A stretch of DNA of 64,000 bases, from the NCBI GenBank assembly GCA_965222065.1, contig OZ244933.1:1860001-1924000 (forward strand), read 5' to 3'. This document shows, one piece after another, positions 24,323-32,185 of the stretch. How positions within the stretch are numbered: position 1 is the stretch's first letter; every line of letters begins with the position of its first letter. A program made the position numbers and the translations under genes. Source of the DNA: GM7GCV1 sp965222065. Lineage in GTDB: Bacteria; Pseudomonadota; Gammaproteobacteria; Pseudomonadales; GM7GCV1. The notes under the pieces were generated by a model that had not been told where the DNA came from, made no database searches, and saw nothing but the letters and a program-made list of their open reading frames with translations.

Positions 24323-25069
24323 TTAGTGCCTGGCGCAAATGTCACAGTCAGGGCGGCCCTGATGCTTGATGGATAGCCATTGTTGCTGGCGGCCGTCAAA
24401 GACCTGCCAGAGATTGGTGACAAAGCCGGAGCCGGTGATTGCCTTTATGGCCGCAAGGGCCTGCATGCTGGCGGCGATGCCCGGGACAGGACCAAGTACG
24501 CCAGCCGCAGCACAGTCGAGCGCTTCATCCTGGATGTTTTCCATCAGGCAGGCATAGCAGCCGGGTTTGTATTCGGAGAAATCAAAACTGATGACCTGGG
24601 CTTCCAGACGGATGGCAGAGCCGATGACCAGGGGTTTTCTGGCAGAGAAGGCTGTTTTGTTTATGGCGAGGCGGGTGGTCAGGTTGTCGCTGCAGTCGAG
24701 AATGACCGTGGATGCGGTAACCAGTTCGTGCAGGTTGTCCTCATTTGCCCGTAACTGGTGGGTTTCTATCTGAACGCTGGAATTCAGGGATTGCAGTGCC
24801 GTTTTGGCAGCATCGACCTTTGCCTGCCCCACCTGGGATTCCGTGTAGAGGATTTGCCGGTGGAGGTTGGTTGTTTCCACCTGGTCGTCATCGACCAGGA
24901 TCAGCTTGCCAATGCCCGCGGCCGCTAAATACTGTGCCACCGGGCAGCCCAGTCCGCCCAGCCCGACAATCAATGCCGTCGCTTCGGCCATTTTTTCCTG
25001 GCCGGGTTCGCCAATGCTCACAAGCATGATCTGGCGGCTGTAGCGAATGTAGTCTTTTCCGGAAAGCAT
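24323..25069 (-). CDS. ThiF/MoeB/HesA-family adenylyltransferase
   Basis: The 248-aa E1-like enzyme adenylates the C-terminal Gly-Gly of a ThiS/MoaD-like sulfur carrier. It shows the nucleotide loop VGLGGLGCPVAQYL, the Arg finger region NLHRQILY, DCSDN, and the two structural zinc pairs CYAC and CDIC near the end. Length and motifs fit MoeB or ThiF equally. It is the last gene of a TPP-riboswitch-led operon, which favours ThiF in thiazole synthesis. However, no thiS, thiG or thiH is present nearby, so the partner must be elsewhere. The upstream kinase gene ends 9 bases before it. Confidence 0.82.
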   Translation of the reverse strand: MLSGKDYIRYSRQIMLVSIGEPGQEKMAEATALIVGLGGLGCPVAQYLAAAGIGKLILVDDDQVETTNLHRQILYTESQVGQAKVDAAKTALQSLNSSVQIETHQLRANEDNLHELVTASTVILDCSDNLTTRLAINKTAFSARKPLVIGSAIRLEAQVISFDFSEYKPGCYACLMENIQDEALDCAAAGVLGPVPGIAASMQALAAIKAITGSGFVTNLWQVFDGRQQQWLSIKHQGRPDCDICARH

Positions 25070-25078
25070 GATGTGACG

Positions 25079-25831
25079 CTATTCGTTATTTGTCCTTAAC
25101 CTGTCTGTGTTATTGACCAGTAACCACCAAAGGCGATTGATCCAGTCGACCACCTGGGCAATCGGCTGGTCCCTCTGTTCCCCAATAGAGCAACTGTCCA
25201 GGTCGGGATGTCCCAGGGCGGCGTACTCCCAATCGACAATATACAGCTGTTGACTGGTATCGATGATATTTTCCGGAATCAGGTCGTGATGCGACAGCAC
25301 GGGTTGCCAGTCACCCTTTTGCAGGGATTCCAGTATCGGCTGAAACGCTTGCCATTCATCAATCAGTTCCGGCGTGGCCGCTATTGTGTCTTTAAGCTGG
25401 TTCCAGTAGTGTTCCAGGTAATGAATGTAATTGCGGGCGGGCAAGTCGATCCGGGCGTCCTGAAAGCGGCGGATCTTGTCCCGGAGGCGTTCGATTTGTG
25501 CCGGTTTTTGTAAATCATTGGGGGTCCAGACACGCCCCTGGATGTACTGGTAAAGCACATAGTTGTCCCGGGAATCGATATGGATGAGGTGCGGGGCAAT
25601 GCCCAGGTCGGCCACAGATTGCCAGATTTGATACTCCTGATCACGGGAAATGCCCAAGGATTCGGCGCCAATACGATTTAACCTGAGAACCAGTAATTGG
25701 TCCCCGGTATTCAGGACAACGCCCTGGTTGGTAAAGCCCGATAATGAACCAACCACCGTCGGTGGCCTGGTCAGGCCGAGCGGCCAGGACGGCCAGTTAG
25801 CCAGCGCCTGGCTGAGTCTCGAGTTCTCCAA
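25079..25831 (-). CDS. Aminoglycoside-phosphotransferase-fold kinase (thiamine kinase-like)
   Basis: A protein of about 250 aa with the APH/choline-kinase fold: a catalytic loop of HxDxxxxN type (LSHHDLIPENI) and a DFG-equivalent VDWEYA. ThiK, the thiamine kinase of E. coli, belongs to this fold, and the surrounding operon is thiamine-related, so a thiamine salvage kinase is the best guess. Choline/ethanolamine kinase is the alternative. The start is uncertain: TTG at 25831 has GGAGG upstream, while an ATG at 25861 is in frame but lacks a site. Either way it overlaps the 3' end of the transporter gene, implying translational coupling. Confidence 0.72.
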   Translation of the reverse strand: MENSRLSQALANWPSWPLGLTRPPTVVGSLSGFTNQGVVLNTGDQLLVLRLNRIGAESLGISRDQEYQIWQSVADLGIAPHLIHIDSRDNYVLYQYIQGRVWTPNDLQKPAQIERLRDKIRRFQDARIDLPARNYIHYLEHYWNQLKDTIAATPELIDEWQAFQPILESLQKGDWQPVLSHHDLIPENIIDTSQQLYIVDWEYAALGHPDLDSCSIGEQRDQPIAQVVDWINRLWWLLVNNTDRLRTNNE

Positions 25832-26423
25832 GGAATGTTTTCCTCCAGTTAAGATAGCCAAAAACGCAGATTACCAGATAGGCGGCAAAGAGCAGGGCTG
25901 TCAGGTAAAGACCGCGTTCCGCATAGATAACCAGTGAAATTCCGTCGATCAGTATCCAGTAAAGCCAGTTTTCCAGGACTTTTTTGGCCACCATGTAGGT
26001 GGTGAGCACGCTGGCCCAGGTAGTGAAGGAGTCTATATACGGCCAGGCTGCCTGGGTATTTTGGCTAAGCAGATAGCCGCTGATCAGGGAAACAACAACC
26101 AGGCCCAGTGCGATACCCAGATGTCGCTGGATGGGCCAGGTATGAATTTGTATTCCCCGGTGGTCGCTGCCACCGGCTTGCCATTGCCACCAGCCGTATA
26201 AGGCCATACCCATGTAATAAAGATTTAGGGCAGACTCCATCAACAGGCTCACGTTCCAGAACAGCAGGGTATAAATCAACGTGCTGACCAGGGCACAGGG
26301 CCAGCCCCAAATACTCTCGCGCAGGATAAGCAATAGGTAGGCAATGGCCAGAATGACGGCCACAAGCTCCCAGCCCAGCATTTGGCTGAACGCGGCGCTG
26401 AGTTGCTGCAGAAAAGCGTCCAA
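25797..26423 (-). CDS. pnuT: PnuC-family vitamin transporter (probable thiamine type, PnuT)
   Basis: The 208-aa membrane protein has about seven helices and the PnuC signature with aromatic-rich loops (NLYYMGMALYGWWQW; YWILIDGISLVIYAERGLYLTALLFAAY in two parts). PnuC homologues carry nicotinamide riboside, riboflavin or thiamine by facilitated diffusion, trapped by a following kinase. Here a TPP riboswitch, a receptor and a ThiK-like kinase argue for thiamine. It starts 1 base after the YkoF-like gene's stop and overlaps the kinase gene, so it is tightly coupled in the operon. Confidence 0.85.
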   Translation of the reverse strand: MDAFLQQLSAAFSQMLGWELVAVILAIAYLLLILRESIWGWPCALVSTLIYTLLFWNVSLLMESALNLYYMGMALYGWWQWQAGGSDHRGIQIHTWPIQRHLGIALGLVVVSLISGYLLSQNTQAAWPYIDSFTTWASVLTTYMVAKKVLENWLYWILIDGISLVIYAERGLYLTALLFAAYLVICVFGYLNWRKTFLGELETQPGAG

Positions 26424-26424
26424 G

Positions 26425-26679
26425 TTATTCGCTCAACAGCTCGGTATTAGGTAGAAACTTGGTAACAAACACAGCCTTTCCGCAAGCCTCCACACTCCAT
26501 TTCATGGCGTCACCCAATGCCGCCATGACCTGGTCGTAGTCACCGACGACGAGCGTGGTGGAGGGAAAGGTTTTAACGACAAGCCCTTCGCAGGTATTGA
26601 GCCTGTCTATTATGGCCTTGATTGCAGGAAGGTAATCGTCCTGCAGGGGGTACATGGTGATTTCCGCAGATAGTTTCAT
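26425..26679 (-). CDS. YkoF-like thiamine-binding domain protein
   Basis: The 84-aa protein matches the single-domain YKOF/MTH1187-like fold: opening MKLSAEITMYPLQDDYLPAI, middle LVVKTFPSTTLVVGDYDQVM, and a C-terminal KAVFVTKFLP strand. Bacillus YkoF binds thiamine pyrimidine moieties. A role as a cytoplasmic binding or delivery protein for thiamine or its precursor HMP is plausible from the operon. The start at 26679 gives the family-typical N-terminus. It lies between the receptor gene and the transporter gene. Confidence 0.78.
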   Translation of the reverse strand: MKLSAEITMYPLQDDYLPAIKAIIDRLNTCEGLVVKTFPSTTLVVGDYDQVMAALGDAMKWSVEACGKAVFVTKFLPNTELLSE

Positions 26680-26708
26680 GGTGGGATTCTCCGTTATCGG
26701 GAAGAGGT

Positions 26709-26742
26709 CAGGCTGCCAGGCCGGATTCGAACCGACAGCCTG
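26709..26742 (-). other. Intercistronic hairpin after the thiamine receptor gene
   Basis: Perfect 7-base stem CAGGCTG / CAGCCTG enclosing an inner CGG-TTCGAAT-CCG stem-loop, all inside the 74-base gap between receptor and YkoF-like gene. It lacks a U-tract. It could stabilise the receptor message or attenuate expression of the distal genes. The inner loop resembles a tRNA T-arm, but no tRNA body is present. Confidence 0.55.
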
Positions 26743-26753
26743 TGCCAGGAGTG

Positions 26754-28913
26754 TTAGAAAGACCAGGTCCCACGGACACCGAATGTGCGAGGGTCGCCCA
26801 GCTGGGTGTAGGACTCATCTTCTGTATAAAAGTCACGAGGGTCGTTGGCAAAGTAAAAGCCACGGACCTGGTAATCCTCGTCGAACAGGTTACGACCCCA
26901 CAGCTGGACTGATAGCTGATCAAGCTGGTAGTTGAGCGAGGCGTGAACCAGTTGATAGCTTTGTGATTGCTGGTCATGACTGTCGGAAAAATAAAAACTG
27001 TCCTTGCCTTCCACATCCAGACGGGCGCTGAGCTGGTCATTGAATTGCCACTGGCCACCCAGATGGAACTGATAGCCTGGGGCGTGCGCCTGCTCGCGCC
27101 CGCTCTGGTCTTCCAGACCGTTGTCACCCAGGATGTAAAAGTCCTCGATTTCCGTTTCCAGCAGGCCAAGGCTGGCAAAAAGCTGTAGCTGCTCACTGGC
27201 CTGAATATCGAGTTCAACTTCGGCACCATAGTTGGTTCCAGAGGCGCCGTTGTCAGTGTAGCCGACAAACAGTGCCCCTTCGTTATACCAGCCCTTGAGC
27301 TGGACATCGTCGCGCTGCATATAAAAGGCGGAGAGGCGCAGGCGCATGATGTCACCGGAGAACTTGGAGCCAATTTCGTAGTTGGTCGCCGTTTCTGTCT
27401 GGTAGTTCAGACGCTGATTGAGAAACTGGATAATTTCCGGCGCAAACCCGTTTTTCTCGGCGTTGCCCAGGGCGTCGCCATTGACACCGCCCGGCTTGTA
27501 GCCCCGAGAGACCAGTGCGTAGGCCATTTGCCGGTCGCTGAGATCATAGGCGAGCGTGATTTCTCCGCCCCAGAGGGTTTCGCCCGGATCGGAGGTGACG
27601 GATCGGCTGTCGTCGTAGCTGGAGTCAAAATCTTCGACCCGGCCACCGATGGTCAGGTTTAGCTGATCGGACAAGGGCGTCTGGATTTCGCCATAGAGCG
27701 CCAGGTTGGTGGTCTGGTAGGTGCTTTCAAACTGGCCCGGGGCGCCCAGGTCCCAGTCAAAAAAGTCGCGGTGCAGATCCAGGTCCGTGTCCTTGTAGTA
27801 AATGCCGGCAACCCAGGAACTGTTGCCCAGGATTTCTGCGCCGGGTTCCGACACGGCGCGAAGACCAAGTTCAGTTGCGCTGTAATCGCGCAGGTAGTTG
27901 TCCGCGCTGGAGTACCACCAGTCGAATCCCCAAAGGTCGGAATCGCAATCCAGCCCCTCGCAGATTTCAGTATTGGTCCAGTCTTCATCGAAGCCGTATT
28001 CGGCGTCGGTATTCTGGTAGGCGGCCAAAAACTCCAGTCTGGCGACATCCAGGCCCCGGTAATTCATTTGCACGGAAAGCGCGTCGGTTTCCTGACGATC
28101 CTGCCCGGGTTCGTCAGACAGCGTGACCCGATTGTTGTCGAGTGAGAACGCATCGTAACCATTGTCCACATCCAGGTGCAGATAGGTGAAGTTGACATCG
28201 GTGTTGGCATTGGTCTGCCAGTTGAGTTTGGCACGGGCAGTCAGTTCATCACGGTCATTGGTGTCATCACGGTCAAGGTACTGGTTGTAGATAAAGCCGT
28301 CGGACGTCATTTTATTGACGGCCACTCGTGCCTGTGCGCGTTCAGCGATCGGTCCGGAAAGGACGCCGCCCAGTTCCTGGCGACCATAATTGCCAAATCC
28401 GGCCTTGATAAACCCTTCGGGTTCCGACGTAGGCGCATTGGACTGGATATTGACCAGGCCGGCCATGGCGCTGGCGCCGAACTTGGTGCCCTGGGGACCA
28501 CGCAGGATGTCGACCTGGGCAACATCAAACAGGGTAGCGGCGTTGCCCATGGTGCTGAAATCCACACCATCGACGGTCAGGCCCACAGACGGGCTGACAG
28601 GGTCAACGAATTGACTGCGCTCGCCAATCCCGCGGATTTGCAGGTAGCGGCCTCGCGAGGCCCCGGCAGAGTAGTTCAGGTTGGGTGTCAAATTGAGCAC
28701 TTCCTCCAGCTGGTCAGCGGCACGGCGCTGAATGGCATTCTGGTCGACGACCGACATGCTGGTGGTGGTGTTCATCAGGGTGCTGTCGCGGAAATCAGCG
28801 GTGACAATGATCTCTTCAATGTCTGCAGCATGAACTGATGTGGTCGGCAGGCTTACGCCAATAAGCAGGCTTGCACTAATAAGTGCGGGAAAAATCTTGG
28901 TTTGGTTGGACAT
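26754..28913 (-). CDS. TonB-dependent receptor, thiamine uptake (TPP riboswitch controlled)
   Basis: The 719-aa outer-membrane receptor has a signal peptide ending SVHA, a TonB box DIEEIIVTADF, a plug domain (RGIGERSQFVDPVSPSVG; DILRGPQGTKFG) and a 22-stranded barrel ending in RGTWSF. The start at 28913 (MSNQTKIFPAL) has GGAGG 7 bases upstream. An upstream in-frame ATG at 28955 lacks a site and falls in the leader. The TPP aptamer 69 bases upstream and the downstream vitamin genes identify thiamine, TPP or a precursor as probable ligand. It is the first gene of a five-gene operon running to 24323. Confidence 0.9.
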   Translation of the reverse strand: MSNQTKIFPALISASLLIGVSLPTTSVHAADIEEIIVTADFRDSTLMNTTTSMSVVDQNAIQRRAADQLEEVLNLTPNLNYSAGASRGRYLQIRGIGERSQFVDPVSPSVGLTVDGVDFSTMGNAATLFDVAQVDILRGPQGTKFGASAMAGLVNIQSNAPTSEPEGFIKAGFGNYGRQELGGVLSGPIAERAQARVAVNKMTSDGFIYNQYLDRDDTNDRDELTARAKLNWQTNANTDVNFTYLHLDVDNGYDAFSLDNNRVTLSDEPGQDRQETDALSVQMNYRGLDVARLEFLAAYQNTDAEYGFDEDWTNTEICEGLDCDSDLWGFDWWYSSADNYLRDYSATELGLRAVSEPGAEILGNSSWVAGIYYKDTDLDLHRDFFDWDLGAPGQFESTYQTTNLALYGEIQTPLSDQLNLTIGGRVEDFDSSYDDSRSVTSDPGETLWGGEITLAYDLSDRQMAYALVSRGYKPGGVNGDALGNAEKNGFAPEIIQFLNQRLNYQTETATNYEIGSKFSGDIMRLRLSAFYMQRDDVQLKGWYNEGALFVGYTDNGASGTNYGAEVELDIQASEQLQLFASLGLLETEIEDFYILGDNGLEDQSGREQAHAPGYQFHLGGQWQFNDQLSARLDVEGKDSFYFSDSHDQQSQSYQLVHASLNYQLDQLSVQLWGRNLFDEDYQVRGFYFANDPRDFYTEDESYTQLGDPRTFGVRGTWSF

Positions 28914-28920
28914 GTTGAGC

Positions 28921-28946
28921 CTCCAGTAACGGTTTTTGTTAAGGAG
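28921..28946 (-). promoter_or_regulatory. Possible Shine-Dalgarno-sequestering hairpin downstream of TPP aptamer
   Basis: In the minus-strand message CTCC-T-TAAC can pair with GTTA-CT-GGAG, where GGAG is the receptor's ribosome-binding site. It is a plausible expression platform acting on translation when TPP is bound. No U-run terminator was seen between aptamer and start. Confidence 0.5.
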
Positions 28947-28981
28947 ACCCGGCACGCGAGCGCGAAAGAAACGGATGTTGG

Positions 28982-29121
28982 TCCTATCCCTACGCCGGCA
29001 TTAACCGGATCAGGTGCTGGGAGACTTTCGGGCTTGGGAAGCCGTCAGTCTCCACGGGGTTCGTTCAAGAGAACATCTCAGGCTGCTGTGAAATTACTCA
29101 CGGCAGGCCACCCCCAAGGAG
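28982..29121 (-). promoter_or_regulatory. TPP (THI-box) riboswitch
   Basis: Read on the minus strand, the element shows the conserved thi-box parts: GGGGGTGG near the 5' side, CCTGAGA (complement at 29076-29082), a variable P3 arm, and the 3' core ACCTGATCCGG (complement 29005-29015) followed by TTAATGCCGGCGTAGGGA. The ends are estimated from the P1 stem TCCT / AGGA. It heads the receptor and thiamine salvage operon and should switch it off when TPP is abundant. Confidence 0.95.
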
Positions 29122-29176
29122 CGGGAGCCATTCTAATGATTTCAATGAAAAATAAAACCGAAATTGAATGACAATT

Positions 29177-29206
29177 CTGAAAGCGGTTCGCGGGGACCGC
29201 TTTCAG
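29177..29206 (-). terminator. Hairpin terminator candidate downstream of the deacetylase gene
   Basis: Perfect 11-base stem CTGAAAGCGGT / ACCGCTTTCAG with an 8-base loop, 23 bases after the deacetylase stop on the minus strand and before the riboswitch. The following sequence is T-rich but without a tight U-run, so termination efficiency is uncertain. Confidence 0.6.
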
Positions 29207-29229
29207 AAAGAGTTAACAAGGGCTTGCGA

Positions 29230-30285
29230 TTATGGAGAGGTTGCCGGCGTGTTGATTACCCATTGATGACTAAACCACTGAAAGCGTCCGGAGTCCGTGG
29301 GCGCTGTGCAGTTAATGCGATTGCGACCATTTGGCAGGTCCTCAACCGGTTCAACCCGGAATTTGCGATCAGGCTCAAGCCAGGTAACTGGCACCCGGCC
29401 CTGGCCGCCAACGTAGCAGGCGAGTTCCGCTATGCGGTCTCCCGCGTCCGCCAGTTCGATTTCCAGACGGGGTCGCCGGTTGCTGGTGAAGTAGTCTTCA
29501 GGCTGGACGGATACCACTGGCAGGGGCAGGCTGTTGACCTTGGTCCTGAATTCATCCATTTCCCCGTAATTTTCGTTCATGGGGTAACGCGGCAGCCAGC
29601 GTTGGTCACTCAGTGTGCCGATTGCACCGGATTGCTGGCCAAAGGCGATGTAGCCTTTCTCCCTCATCAGGTTGCCGCTCTGGAGTTCGAATTCGCCAAA
29701 GGGATAGGCGAACATGCCGATAAAAGGATCCAGCTCCTCGTTTAGCCGGCGCATGCTTTTGTTGACATCGGCCTCGATTCGCTTCAGCCAGGCTGTTCGG
29801 CTCTCATCCTTTTGGCGAAGCATGGAGTTATGCGTTGCGCTGTGATTGGCAAACTGGACGCCGCTGGCCTGCATCTCCCGCATTTGTTCCCAGGTCATGT
29901 AGCCATTGAGTTTTTGATCGACCGGATCGGTGGCCACAAATACCGTAAATGGAAAGTCGTATTCCTGTAATAGCGGCCAGCCCTGCTTGTAGACCGAGAG
30001 GTAGGCATCGTCGACGGTAATTAACACTGCCTTCTCAGGCAGTTTTTTGCCGTGTCTCAGGAAGTCGTCGGCCTGTTGCAAACTGATCACGTTAAAACCG
30101 CCATCCTTAAGGTATTTCAGGTGAGCGCGAAATTGCTCCATGCGAATATTGGTGCTGGGGATGCTGTCCTCTCCGAACCGGTGATACATGAGGGCAACAA
30201 ACGAGTCCGCGGCCATGAGTGGCGTCGATGCCATCCACAGCAGGAGCATGAGCGGGGCAATAATGGTTTGGGTCAAGTATTTCAT
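29230..30285 (-). CDS. Secreted polysaccharide deacetylase (NodB domain)
   Basis: The 351-aa protein has a signal peptide (to about residue 25, ending LMAAD) and a carbohydrate esterase family 4 fold. The motifs are ALMYHRF, ITVDDAY (catalytic Asp and metal Asp), HSATHNS (two metal His) and FAYPFGEF. The C-terminal 100 residues are a separate beta-rich segment with two Cys that may form a disulfide. It probably deacetylates an exported or cell-wall polysaccharide. The substrate is unknown. It lies 60 bases after gnd on the same strand and could be cotranscribed with it. Confidence 0.87.
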   Translation of the reverse strand: MKYLTQTIIAPLMLLLWMASTPLMAADSFVALMYHRFGEDSIPSTNIRMEQFRAHLKYLKDGGFNVISLQQADDFLRHGKKLPEKAVLITVDDAYLSVYKQGWPLLQEYDFPFTVFVATDPVDQKLNGYMTWEQMREMQASGVQFANHSATHNSMLRQKDESRTAWLKRIEADVNKSMRRLNEELDPFIGMFAYPFGEFELQSGNLMREKGYIAFGQQSGAIGTLSDQRWLPRYPMNENYGEMDEFRTKVNSLPLPVVSVQPEDYFTSNRRPRLEIELADAGDRIAELACYVGGQGRVPVTWLEPDRKFRVEPVEDLPNGRNRINCTAPTDSGRFQWFSHQWVINTPATSP

Positions 30286-30345
30286 CGTGCACCTTTCACA
30301 AGTCAGTCACCGGTCGGGAACCGTTCTTTTCGAATCTTCTATAGT

Positions 30346-31800
30346 TTACACGTCATAGGTGGTTGAGGAAGTTTCCCCTCCGCGGCCGGTCCAGTTGGTA
30401 TGGAAAAATTTGCCCCGCGGTTGATCAATACGTTCGTAGGTATGGGCGCCAAAATAGTCACGCTGGGCCTGAAGCAGGTTGGCAGGCAGACGTGCACAAC
30501 GGTAACCGTCAAAGTAATTCAGTGCAGACGTGATAGCGGGAACAGGAATGCCATTGACCATGGCTTCCGCAGTGAGTGTTCGCCATCCCTGTTGGCAGGA
30601 TTCCACTTTTTTCCGAAAGAAGTCATCCAGCAACAGATTGCTAAGGTCGGGATTCAGGTCAAAGGCTTCCTTGATTTTGCCCAGGAAAGAAGAGCGAATA
30701 ATGCATCCGCCACGCCACATCAGGGCGATACCGCCGTAATTCAGGTGCCAGCCATACTCTTTGGCCGCTTCCTGCATTAACAAATAGCCCTGGGCATAGC
30801 TGATAATTTTTGAGGCAAACACGGCCTGCCTCAGGTTTTCGATCATGGCTGCGCGGTCACCGGAAAAGTCGGGTTCTGTGCCCTGGATTATTTTGGAGGC
30901 CTGCACGCGCTCTTCTTTCCTGGCGGAAAGACAGCGGGAAAAAACGGCCTCGCCGATCAGAGTCAGGGGGATGCCGAGATCCAGTGCGGTCACGCCGGTC
31001 CATTTGCCCGTTCCTTTCTGGCCAGCGGTATCGAGGATTTTTTCGACCAGTGGTTCGCCATCCTCGTCCTTAAACGCCATGATATCGCGGCTGATTTCGA
31101 TCAAATAACTGTTTAGTTCGCCGTCATTCCAGTCGGCAAAAACCTGGTGAATCTCATCGGCGCTCATGCCCAGAAGGTCGCGCATAATCTGGTAGGCCTC
31201 GCAGATTAATTGCATGTCGCCATATTCAATGCCGTTGTGGACCATTTTGACGAAATGACCGGCTCCGTCTTCCCCGACCCAGTCGCAGCAGGGCGAGCCA
31301 TCTTCCAGCTTGGCCGCAATGTCCTGGAAGATCGGCTTGACTGCCGGCCAGGCGTCAGGGGAGCCCCCGGGCATGATTGAGGGCCCGGTCAGGGCGCCTT
31401 CTTCACCGCCGGACACCCCGGTGCCGATAAAGTGAATGCCTTTCTCCCGAAGGTAAGCGGTGCGTCGGTTGGTGTCGGGGAAATGGGTGTTTCCCCCATC
31501 AATAATGATGTCGCCTTCTGAAAGGAAGGGAATCAGTTCTTCGATGACGGCGTCTACCGCCTCGCCCGCCTTGACCATCAACATGATTTTCCGGGGGCTG
31601 GCCAGTGAATTGACAAATTCTTCTATGGACAATGCGCCGCGAATAGGTTGCCCCTTGGCTCGTCCCTCGATGAAGCGTTCTACCCGGTCGGTGGATCGGT
31701 TATAGGCAGTAACAGTATAGCCGCGGCTGGCCATATTCAGGATGAGATTTTCGCCCATCACGGCGAGGCCAATAAGGCCGATGTCAGATTTGTCTTTCAT
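30346..31800 (-). CDS. gnd: 6-phosphogluconate dehydrogenase, decarboxylating
   Basis: Oxidative pentose phosphate enzyme converting 6-phosphogluconate to ribulose 5-phosphate. The 484 aa have the long (NADP) form. Markers are the Rossmann start IGLIGLAVMGENLILN, GVSGGEEGALTGPSIMPGG, HFVKMVHNGIEYGDMQ, and the C-terminal helical domain with FHTNWTGRGG close to the end. The start at 31800 (MKDKSDIGLIG) is the only plausible one. A gluconokinase gene 9 kb away feeds the same intermediate. The upstream intergenic region carries FleQ-like boxes shared with the divergent signalling genes. Confidence 0.96.
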   Translation of the reverse strand: MKDKSDIGLIGLAVMGENLILNMASRGYTVTAYNRSTDRVERFIEGRAKGQPIRGALSIEEFVNSLASPRKIMLMVKAGEAVDAVIEELIPFLSEGDIIIDGGNTHFPDTNRRTAYLREKGIHFIGTGVSGGEEGALTGPSIMPGGSPDAWPAVKPIFQDIAAKLEDGSPCCDWVGEDGAGHFVKMVHNGIEYGDMQLICEAYQIMRDLLGMSADEIHQVFADWNDGELNSYLIEISRDIMAFKDEDGEPLVEKILDTAGQKGTGKWTGVTALDLGIPLTLIGEAVFSRCLSARKEERVQASKIIQGTEPDFSGDRAAMIENLRQAVFASKIISYAQGYLLMQEAAKEYGWHLNYGGIALMWRGGCIIRSSFLGKIKEAFDLNPDLSNLLLDDFFRKKVESCQQGWRTLTAEAMVNGIPVPAITSALNYFDGYRCARLPANLLQAQRDYFGAHTYERIDQPRGKFFHTNWTGRGGETSSTTYDV

Positions 31801-31962
31801 AGTGTATTCAACTGCAGTCTGTTGGTGATCCGCAGGTGCCTAATCATAAGTGACCTGCCGGATTGTTATAGGGAACCCGCTGGATTGAGAAGCTGAGTTT
31901 TAGGCGCAAGGATAGCGGAAAAGGAGAAAATAAAAACCTTATCGTATTTTGTATACAGAATA

Positions 31963-32040
31963 GTCAATATTTTGACATTTCGTCAGTATTTTGACGAATA
32001 CTGTATACAGTTTACGTCAATAAATTGACTAAAAATTGAC
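31963..32040. promoter_or_regulatory. Cluster of FleQ-box-like palindromes
   Basis: Three 14-base inverted repeats lie at 31963 (GTCAATATTTTGAC), 31982 (GTCAGTATTTTGAC) and 32016 (GTCAATAAATTGAC), with a degenerate fourth at 32027-32040. As I recall it, the Pseudomonas FleQ consensus is close to GTCANTAAATTGAC, which the 32016 site matches fully. A separate palindrome CTGTATACAG (32001-32010) and a partial copy at 31951 lie among them. The cluster is 40-120 bases upstream of a sigma-54 promoter, in the position of an enhancer, and also 160-240 bases upstream of gnd. Confidence 0.75.
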
Positions 32041-32081
32041 AGTAAAATCATAACTTGCTGAAAAATAAGGAAATAAAAAAG

Positions 32082-32098
32082 TTGGCACACTGGTTGCA
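32082..32098 (+). promoter_or_regulatory. Sigma-54 promoter for the FleN-like gene
   Basis: TTGGCAC-ACTGG-TTGCA has the invariant GG (-24) and GC (-12) with exactly 10 bases between them, an almost ideal RpoN promoter. Transcription would start near 32109, giving a leader of about 77 bases. Confidence 0.88.
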
Positions 32099-32114
32099 AT
32101 TACTCTGGCAAAGC

Positions 32115-32173
32115 GACTGAAGAATTTTTCAGTCTGGGTTAGCAAGTTGTGGCTCACCCCGATATTGGCCACA
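32115..32173 (+). promoter_or_regulatory. Structured 5' leader of the FleN-like gene
   Basis: Two hairpins: GACTGAA / TTCAGTC (32115-32134) and TGTGGC / GCCACA (32148-32173). The second ends directly at the Shine-Dalgarno ACAGGAG. The layout would allow post-transcriptional control, for example by a CsrA/RsmA-type protein binding the AGGA, but that is inference. Confidence 0.5.
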
Positions 32174-32185
32174 GGAGTAAACAAA

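Noticed and set aside
26715..26740. Possible tRNA gene (T-arm-like TTCGAAT)
   Set aside because: No D-arm, anticodon arm or acceptor partner fits; the receptor coding sequence occupies the needed space.
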